A stretch of 14,342 nucleotides of DNA from an uncultured Lachnospiraceae bacterium. Lineage in GTDB: Bacteria > Bacillota > Clostridia > Lachnospirales > Lachnospiraceae. The notes beneath the pieces are model-generated. The model ran no database searches. It was not told the DNA's origin and saw nothing but the letters and a program-made list of their open reading frames with translations. The stretch lies in contig CANQEC010000039.1 of NCBI GenBank assembly GCA_947594335.1, forward strand, positions 1-14,342. Direction: 5' to 3'. Positions 7,405 through 12,607 of the stretch are shown in pieces. Numbering within the stretch: position 1 is the first letter of the stretch; every line of letters starts with the position of its first letter. The translations under genes and the position numbers were made by a program.

Positions 7405-8361
7405 ATGAGGTGGAATAAATTTACATTAAAAACCCGGTCCGAGGCGGAGGATATTGTGATTTCGACGCTGGCGGAAGCAGGGGTGGAGGGCGTCGAAATT
7501 GAGGATAAGGTGCCGCTGACCGAGGAAGATAAAAAGCAGATGTTCGTGGATATCCTTCCGGATGGCCCGCAGGACGACGGCATTGCGTATCTGAGTTTTT
7601 ATCTTGAGGAGGATGCGGACAAGGAGGCGCTTCTTGCGAGAGTCCGGCAGGAGCTGGAAGAGCTGCGCATGTTTGTCGATATCGGGGAAGGAACGATCGA
7701 GGAATCCCAGACGGAGGATAAGGACTGGATCAACAACTGGAAAGAATATTTTCATCAGTTTTATGTCGACGACGTCCTGATTATCCCTTCCTGGGAGGAG
7801 GTCAAGGAAGAAGACAAAGGCAAAATGATCCTCCATATTGATCCGGGGACGGCATTCGGCACGGGGATGCATGAGACGACGCAGCTGTGCATGAGACAGC
7901 TGAAAAAATACGTAAAGCCCGGCGATGAGCTGCTCGACGTCGGGACGGGGAGCGGAATTTTGTCGATCGCCGCGCTGAAATTCGGGGCGGGGCATGCAGT
8001 CGGCACAGATCTCGATCCCTGTGCGATTCAGGCTGTGCATGAGAATCTGGAGGCGAACGGCATACCGGAAGGTTCCATGGAAGTCCTGCTTGGAAATATT
8101 ATAGACGACGCGTCCATCCAAGAGACGGTCGGATATGAGAAATATGATATCGTGGCGGCGAATATTCTTGCGGAGGTGCTTGTGCCTCTGACGCCGGTGA
8201 TCATAAAACATATGAAGCCGGGCGCCGTGTACATCACGTCCGGCATCATCGATGAGAAGGAAGAGACAGTGGTGCAGGCGGTAAAGGCAGCAGGACTTGA
8301 GGTACTTGAGGTTACGCACCAGAACGACTGGGTGTCGGTGACGGCGCAAAAGAATAAGTGA
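7405..8361 (+). CDS. prmA: Ribosomal protein L11 methyltransferase PrmA
   Basis: PrmA transfers methyl groups from S-adenosylmethionine to amino groups of ribosomal protein L11. The 318-residue product is of normal family length. The N-terminal substrate-recognition domain includes the NNWKEYF segment at 110-116. The Rossmann methyltransferase domain has DPGTAFGTGMHETT (146-159), a PrmA signature, SAM motif I LDVGTGSGILS (177-187), the acidic SAM-binding TDLDP at 201-205, and NIL at 253-255. The ATG lies 3 bp after the dnaJ stop, and its ribosome binding site (GAGG at 7393-7396) is within dnaJ, indicating translational coupling. The position after dnaJ is the same as for yqeT in Bacillus subtilis. 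Confidence 0.96.
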   Translation: MRWNKFTLKTRSEAEDIVISTLAEAGVEGVEIEDKVPLTEEDKKQMFVDILPDGPQDDGIAYLSFYLEEDADKEALLARVRQELEELRMFVDIGEGTIEESQTEDKDWINNWKEYFHQFYVDDVLIIPSWEEVKEEDKGKMILHIDPGTAFGTGMHETTQLCMRQLKKYVKPGDELLDVGTGSGILSIAALKFGAGHAVGTDLDPCAIQAVHENLEANGIPEGSMEVLLGNIIDDASIQETVGYEKYDIVAANILAEVLVPLTPVIIKHMKPGAVYITSGIIDEKEETVVQAVKAAGLEVLEVTHQNDWVSVTAQKNK

Positions 8362-8372
8362 GAGGACGCGCG

Positions 8373-9113
8373 ATGTATCATTTTTTTGTGACGCCGGAAC
8401 AGATCGGAGAGAAGGAAATCCGTATTGAGGGCAGCGATGTCAATCATATCCGCAATGTCCTGCGCATGAATCCGGGCGAGCAGATCAGCGTCAGCTGCGG
8501 CGACGGAAAAGATTACCGCTGCGAAATCAGCAAAACAGACGGGAATTATATCACGGCGAAGATCATGTGGGTGCAGGAATCGGATGCGGAGCTTCCCTCA
8601 GAGATCTGCCTGTTCCAGGGACTCCCCAAGGGAGACAAAATGGAACTGATCATCCAGAAAGCCGTGGAGCTTGGCGCATCCGCGATCGTTCCGGTGGCAT
8701 CCAGGCGCGCGGTTGTGAAGCTTGACGAAAAGAAGGCGGCGGCGAAGGTGAAACGCTGGAATGCGGTCTCCGAGAGCGCCGCGAAGCAGTCGAAGCGGAT
8801 GATCGTGCCGGAAGTAAAGCCAGTGATGAGTTTTGAGGACGCCGTAAAGTATGCGGAATCCTTTGATCAGAAACTGATTCCCTACGAGCTTGCGCGCGGG
8901 ATGGATGAGACGCGCAGGATCGTCCGCGAAATTCGGCCGGGACAGTCGATCGCTGTTTTTATCGGGCCGGAGGGAGGCTTCGACGAGACTGAGATCGCGC
9001 TTGCGAAAGAATCCGGGTTCGCGCCGGTTACGCTGGGCAGAAGAATCCTGCGCACAGAAACCGCCGGAATGACGGTGCTGTCAGTGCTGATGTTCCTGCT
9101 GGAAGGGCGGTGA
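8373..9113 (+). CDS. rsmE: 16S rRNA (uracil(1498)-N(3))-methyltransferase RsmE
   Basis: RsmE is a SPOUT-class methyltransferase that makes m3U1498 in 16S rRNA near the decoding site, using S-adenosylmethionine. The 246-residue product opens with MYHFFVTPEQ, the usual family N-terminus (a PUA-like RNA-binding domain, about 1-70). The knotted SPOUT domain follows, with GPEGGF at 198-203 and LGRRILRTETA at 221-231, the SAM-binding trefoil knot. The ATG at 8373 is chosen because GAGG (8362-8365) lies seven nt upstream and the protein begins as its family does. A GTG at 8358 overlapping the prmA stop would add five residues and is less likely. Spacing from prmA is 11 bp, so it belongs to the same operon. 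It is the last rightward gene before a convergent gene. Confidence 0.95.
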   Translation: MYHFFVTPEQIGEKEIRIEGSDVNHIRNVLRMNPGEQISVSCGDGKDYRCEISKTDGNYITAKIMWVQESDAELPSEICLFQGLPKGDKMELIIQKAVELGASAIVPVASRRAVVKLDEKKAAAKVKRWNAVSESAAKQSKRMIVPEVKPVMSFEDAVKYAESFDQKLIPYELARGMDETRRIVREIRPGQSIAVFIGPEGGFDETEIALAKESGFAPVTLGRRILRTETAGMTVLSVLMFLLEGR

Positions 9114-9151
9114 CCGGTCCGGTTTCGGATTAAAGATGGAATGCGGCCGGT

Positions 9152-9523
9152 TTACCCGACCGCGTCGATCGCGGTTCCGTCTTCCCTGGAGCCGGCCGCG
9201 GGTATTCCCTCGATAAAGACCGTATTGGGGAGACAGATGATAAAGCCCCCTTCCGCAGTGATCGAAGGCTGGCTCATGCAGAGCTGGTCCGGGCAGTTGG
9301 CCTCGATCATCGTGGCCTTTCCGTCCCGGATCTCGCATACATTCGTCTCATTGATGGAGATCACCTGGTCTTTTCCGAGCGAGTAGGTTCCGTATTCTCT
9401 GCCGTTTACCGTGATCTGGATGCTTCCGCAGTCTTCATTCTGGCGCGTGATTTTCATGCCGGCCCAGATGGCCGCCGCGGCGATCAGTACGGCCGCGAAA
9501 AAGATAAGTTCTTTTTTCTTCAA
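9152..9523 (-). CDS. NusG domain II-containing exported small protein
   Basis: The 123-residue product starts with a Lys-rich N-terminus and one hydrophobic segment (about 5-22), so the rest is probably extracytoplasmic, tethered or secreted. The body matches the NusG domain II (DUF1312) family typical of Firmicutes: ITVNGREYGTYSL (37-49), a Cys pair in EANCPDQLC (Cys77, Cys82), Cys97 in IICLPN, and the usual short tail ending IDAVG. The function of the family is not established; it is not the transcription factor NusG. The start is TTG at 9523-9521, with GGAG ten nt upstream; the first ATG is residue 23 and would remove the membrane segment, so TTG is preferred. The gene converges on rsmE with a 38-bp gap and no clear terminator. 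Confidence 0.85.
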   Translation of the reverse strand: MKKKELIFFAAVLIAAAAIWAGMKITRQNEDCGSIQITVNGREYGTYSLGKDQVISINETNVCEIRDGKATMIEANCPDQLCMSQPSITAEGGFIICLPNTVFIEGIPAAGSREDGTAIDAVG

Positions 9524-9807
9524 TTCAAAACAGCTCCGTTTCGCAAATATTCTAAAAGTTCCCCGGTCATTGGGGCAAATTTCCGGTTATTTTCTGCTGC
9601 TTCCGGAAAACTCTGTTAAAAAATCTAATTCACTTTATCACAAACGGACTGACAAGGCAATAAATATTTTGCGGCGGGCCAAAGTGCTTCAGCCATTTTC
9701 TCCCTTGCGGTATTCCCTTTTTTATGATACTTTTATTTCGGGCCGCAGGTTTTCACCTGGGATTTTCTGCGGTAAAAAAGGAACGTTAATAAAAGAAGGG
9801 AATAAAA
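9524..9807. other. AT-rich divergent intergenic region between NusG-II gene and coaBC
   Basis: No coding sequence is credible here. It must hold promoters for both flanking genes. Small inverted repeats are present: TTTCCGG (9580-9586) with CCGGAAA (9603-9609), and CCCC/GGGG (9561-9564, 9572-9575). On the minus strand TTGTGA followed after 17 nt by TTTAAC is a weak promoter candidate for the NusG-II gene. Just upstream of coaBC, CCGCAG (9743-9748) can pair with CTGCGG (9767-9772), or CAGGT (9746-9750) with ACCTG (9755-9759); the two pairings compete. Confidence 0.5.
9705..9733 (+). promoter_or_regulatory. Candidate promoter of coaBC (weak)
   Basis: TTGCGG (9705-9710), a 17-nt spacer, and an extended -10, TGATACTTT (9725-9733). 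The -35 matches the consensus only in TTG, and the -10 hexamer is imperfect, so the call rests on the TG extension and spacing. Transcription would start near 9740, immediately before the alternative hairpins in the leader. Confidence 0.35.
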
Positions 9808-11016
9808 ATGCTGAAAGGAAAGACGGTAATTCTCGGTGTGACCGGAAGCATCGCGGCGTACAAGGCGGCAAATCTGGCGAGTCTTTTAAAAAAACAGCAC
9901 GCGGATGTACATGTTATTATGACGAAGAACGCAATGCAGTTTATCGGTCCGGTTACGTTTGAGACGCTTACCGGAAATAAATGTCTGACAGACACATTCG
10001 ACCGGAATTTTCAGTTTCAGGTGGAGCATGTGGAGCTTGCAAAAAGGGCCGATCTGGCAGTTGTGGCTCCGGCGACCGCGAACGTCATGGCAAAGCTTGC
10101 GCATGGCATTGCGGACGATATGCTGACCACGACGCTGCTTGCCTGTCAGTGTCCGAAGCTGATCGCCCCGGCGATGAATACACGGATGTACGAGAATCCC
10201 GCAACGCAGGACAATGAGGCGGTCTTAAAGAGATATGGCTGGCAGGTGATAGAACCTGCCGTCGGACATCTGGCCTGCGGGGATACCGGGCGCGGCAAGT
10301 TTCCGGAAGAGGGGCTGATCCTGGAGCATATTCTGAACAGTATTGCGTATGAGAAGGATATGAGGGGACTGAAAGTGCTGGTGACGGCCGGCCCTACGAT
10401 GGAGGCGATCGATCCGGTCCGTTTTATTTCCAATCACTCAACCGGAAAGATGGGTTTCGCAATCGCGAAAATCTGCAGGATGCGCGGCGCCGATGTGACG
10501 CTTGTGAGCGGAAAGACGGATCTTGGCGCTCCCGCGGGGGTAACTGTGGTGCCTGTGCGGTCTGCGCAGGATATGTTTGAGGCGGTCGTTTCACGTTTTA
10601 AGGAGCAGGATATCATCATCAAGGCGGCGGCTGTGGCTGATTACCGTCCGGCGCACGTCTCTGAACAGAAGGTGAAAAAATCAGACAGCGATATGAGCCT
10701 TGCGCTTGAGCGGACCCAGGATATCCTGCAATGGCTTGGCGAGCACAAGAGAGAGGGACAGGTGCTGTGCGGCTTTGCGATGGAGACGGAGCATATGGCG
10801 GAGCACGCGCGGGAGAAGCTGCAAAAAAAGAATCTTGATCTGATCGCGGCCAACAACGTGAAGGTAAAGGGAGCCGGTTTCGGCACGGATACCAATGTGG
10901 TCACGCTGATCACTTCCGGGGAAGAACAGGAGCTGGAACTGATGAGCAAGGAAGAAGTCGCCGTGCATCTGGTGGACAAGCTGCTCACACTGCGGGAGCG
11001 GAAGCTGCAGAAGTAA
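9808..11016 (+). CDS. coaBC: Bifunctional phosphopantothenoylcysteine decarboxylase / phosphopantothenate-cysteine ligase
   Basis: CoaBC (Dfp) carries out two consecutive steps of coenzyme A synthesis: it joins cysteine to 4'-phosphopantothenate using CTP, then decarboxylates the product using FMN. The 402-residue length is typical. The N-terminal CoaC flavoprotein domain has GSIAAYK (13-19), catalytic His74 in VEHVELA, PAMNTRM (121-127) and GHLACGDTGRGK (153-164) with active-site Cys157. The C-terminal CoaB domain has the Rossmann start VLVTAGPTMEAID (190-202), Asn209 in ISNHSTGKMG, AAAVADYRP (273-281), and the lysines in KVKKSD (288-293). All expected catalytic residues are present. The start is supported by AGAAGGG (9794-9800) with a 7-nt spacer. 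It is probably the first gene of its own transcript. Confidence 0.97.
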   Translation: MLKGKTVILGVTGSIAAYKAANLASLLKKQHADVHVIMTKNAMQFIGPVTFETLTGNKCLTDTFDRNFQFQVEHVELAKRADLAVVAPATANVMAKLAHGIADDMLTTTLLACQCPKLIAPAMNTRMYENPATQDNEAVLKRYGWQVIEPAVGHLACGDTGRGKFPEEGLILEHILNSIAYEKDMRGLKVLVTAGPTMEAIDPVRFISNHSTGKMGFAIAKICRMRGADVTLVSGKTDLGAPAGVTVVPVRSAQDMFEAVVSRFKEQDIIIKAAAVADYRPAHVSEQKVKKSDSDMSLALERTQDILQWLGEHKREGQVLCGFAMETEHMAEHAREKLQKKNLDLIAANNVKVKGAGFGTDTNVVTLITSGEEQELELMSKEEVAVHLVDKLLTLRERKLQK

Positions 11017-11222
11017 ATGCTTGTGCTCTACCGGCAGAGTACTGCCAGAGGTGAAGAGATTTCGGAACAGAAAAGCGGAAAGAGCAGGATTACCGAAAGC
11101 GGTCGAAAAAGTTTTTGGCGCAAAAGGGCAGTTGGCACAGAGTGGCTGAAAGCGGCCGGGAAAGGGTTCCGGAGCAGAAAAGCGGCAGGCGTGAAATGCC
11201 GGAAAACAGGAGGTATAAGGAT
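11017..11222. other. Purine-rich intergenic stretch with imperfect direct repeats
   Basis: The 206 bp after coaBC are rich in A and G. TTCGGAACAGAAAAGCGG (11061-11078) recurs with two changes at 11168-11185, and a shorter GAAAGCGG-plus-flank unit occurs at about 11095 and again at about 11147. An open frame starts immediately after the coaBC stop (11017-11226, 69 codons), but it is Arg/Lys/Ser-rich, has no ribosome binding site of its own and overlaps the next start, so it is not called. No terminator is seen, so the downstream genes may be read through from coaBC. Confidence 0.4.
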
Positions 11223-11450
11223 ATGAAATGCTATGAGACAGTCTGGGAGATTTTTAACGAGTGCGCGAACAATCAGATGCGCGACGTCTTTATCGACGAG
11301 GTGGAGATCGACGATATCGAGGAGTTTTTGAAGCGCAAGTTCAAGGGTAAGGAGCTTACGTTCGACCGGTCGGTAAAAGAGGACGGAACGATCATCTATG
11401 ATATCATGGCGTCAGGCATTAAGCAGAGATATTCATTTACAGAGATTTGA
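11223..11450 (+). CDS. Small acidic protein of unknown function (75 aa)
   Basis: The 75-residue product is not assigned to any named family. It is acidic in its first half (VFIDEVEIDDIEEFLKRKF) and appears soluble, with no signal peptide, Cys pair or nucleic-acid motif; a helix-rich N-terminal half and a beta-like C-terminal half (TIIYDIMASGIKQRYSF) seem likely. The start at 11223 is fixed by AGGAGG (11208-11213) nine nt upstream, one of the best sites in the window, which argues that this is a real translated gene. A longer frame back to 11115 exists but runs through the purine-rich repeat and ignores this site. It lies 154 bp before the MoxR-type ATPase on the same strand, so it may belong to that unit; this is inference from position only. 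Confidence 0.75.
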   Translation: MKCYETVWEIFNECANNQMRDVFIDEVEIDDIEEFLKRKFKGKELTFDRSVKEDGTIIYDIMASGIKQRYSFTEI

Positions 11451-11516
11451 TGAATTTATGTGAACTGGATAGAGGCGCGGGGAATTGAGCAAAATGTCCC
11501 TGGGAAAAAGAATGAA

Positions 11517-11571
11517 ACAGTTTTGGACTATCTGAAAACAGAGCAAAAAATGAACAGGAGTCTGAAACTGT
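11517..11571 (+). other. Stem-loop between the 75-aa gene and the AAA+ ATPase gene
   Basis: ACAGTTTTGGAC (11517-11528) pairs along all 12 positions with GTCTGAAACTGT (11560-11571), using two G-T wobbles, with a 31-nt A-rich loop. There is no T-run after it, so it is not a standard terminator. It occupies much of the 154-bp gap. It may separate the expression of the two genes, or be chance. Confidence 0.35.
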
Positions 11572-11604
11572 AAAATATGGAAAAATAAAATACCGGAGGA
11601 AGTA

Positions 11605-12534
11605 TTGAAACGTATGGAACAGATCATGAAATCACTCAGGGAGCAGGGGGTCAATCCCTATCTGCTTGAGGCGATCGACGAATTCAGGGAGAAGTATCCG
11701 GTGGATCCGGCGCTGAAAAGCAGGGTTAACCGGCCGATGCTTCCCTATTATGGGAAAGAAATTTTCGAGATGGCGGCGTATGCCCTTCTGCAGGGGCAGC
11801 ATATTCTCCTGACCGGAACCAAGGCGACCGGCAAGAATATGCTTGCGGAGAACCTTGCGTGGGTGTTCGGGAGACCGTCCTATAATATATCATTCCATGT
11901 AAACACGGACAGCAGCTCGCTGATCGGGACGGATACGTTCCGAAACAATGAGGTTCAGCTTCGGACGGGTCCGGTCTATCAGTGCGCGGTAAACGGAGGC
12001 TTCGGGGTATTCGACGAGATCAACATGGCAAAGAACGACGCGGTATCGGTGCTTCACGCGACGCTCGATTACCGCCGGGAGATCGACGTGCCGGGCTATG
12101 ATAAGATCAGGCTGCATGACGCCGCGCGTTTTATCGGGACGATGAATTACGGCTATGCCGGAACGCGCGAGCTGAATGAAGCGCTGGTTTCCCGTTTCCT
12201 TGTGATCGAGATGCCGTCTGTTTCCGCGGATACGCTGGAGCGGATCCTGCGGGATCTTTTCCCGTCGATGAAGGCGGAGGGGATGAAGCAGGTCTGCGGG
12301 CTGTTTCTTGATCTGCAGACGAAAGCGGGGAACAACGAGATCTCGACCAAGCCGCTCGATCTGCGCGGGCTGATCGGGGCGCTCGGCACGGTGCAGGCGG
12401 GGCTGGCTCCGCTGCCTGCGATCCGCATGGGTATCGTGAACAAGAGTTTTGATCTGTTTGAGCGCGAGATCGTCGAGGATATTGTCATGACGAGAATCCC
12501 CGTGGAATGGACGGCGGCGGATCTGTTTGAGTAA
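11605..12534 (+). CDS. MoxR/NorQ/CbbQ-type AAA+ ATPase with atypical Walker A
   Basis: The 309-residue protein is a single AAA+ module of the MoxR group, whose members work with VWA-domain partners to remodel or activate enzymes, often by helping cofactor insertion. Visible: Walker A GTKATGKN (71-78), where the usual Ser/Thr after Lys is Asn78; Walker B GVFDEIN with Asp137 and Glu138; sensor 1 Asn181 in IGTMNYGYAGT; and a likely arginine finger Arg197 in NEALVSRF. The remaining ATPase residues look intact, so it may still bind ATP, but magnesium coordination at position 78 would differ. The start is TTG at 11605 with GGAGG (11595-11599) five nt upstream; an ATG at 11614 is 14 nt from that site and is the alternative, costing three residues. 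The NorD-like partner gene follows after 73 bp. Confidence 0.88.
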   Translation: MKRMEQIMKSLREQGVNPYLLEAIDEFREKYPVDPALKSRVNRPMLPYYGKEIFEMAAYALLQGQHILLTGTKATGKNMLAENLAWVFGRPSYNISFHVNTDSSSLIGTDTFRNNEVQLRTGPVYQCAVNGGFGVFDEINMAKNDAVSVLHATLDYRREIDVPGYDKIRLHDAARFIGTMNYGYAGTRELNEALVSRFLVIEMPSVSADTLERILRDLFPSMKAEGMKQVCGLFLDLQTKAGNNEISTKPLDLRGLIGALGTVQAGLAPLPAIRMGIVNKSFDLFEREIVEDIVMTRIPVEWTAADLFE

Positions 12535-12607
12535 TCTGCGGATTCTGCGAATAGGATGCTGCGGCATTTCCGCATGGAGACAGAGCTTTTTCAGTGAGGG
12601 ATATTCT

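Noticed and set aside
8358..8372. GTG start for rsmE overlapping the prmA stop codon
   Set aside because: The ATG at 8373 has a properly spaced GAGG and gives the family-typical MYHFFV N-terminus; the GTG would add five unusual residues.
9107..9163. Terminator between the convergent genes rsmE and NusG-II
   Set aside because: Only short interrupted pairings (GCGGT/ACCGC, ACCGG/CCGGT) with large internal loops and no T-run on either strand.
11017..11226. 69-codon frame starting immediately after the coaBC stop
   Set aside because: It is basic, low-complexity, and built from the purine-rich repeats. It overlaps the well-supported start at 11223 in another frame.
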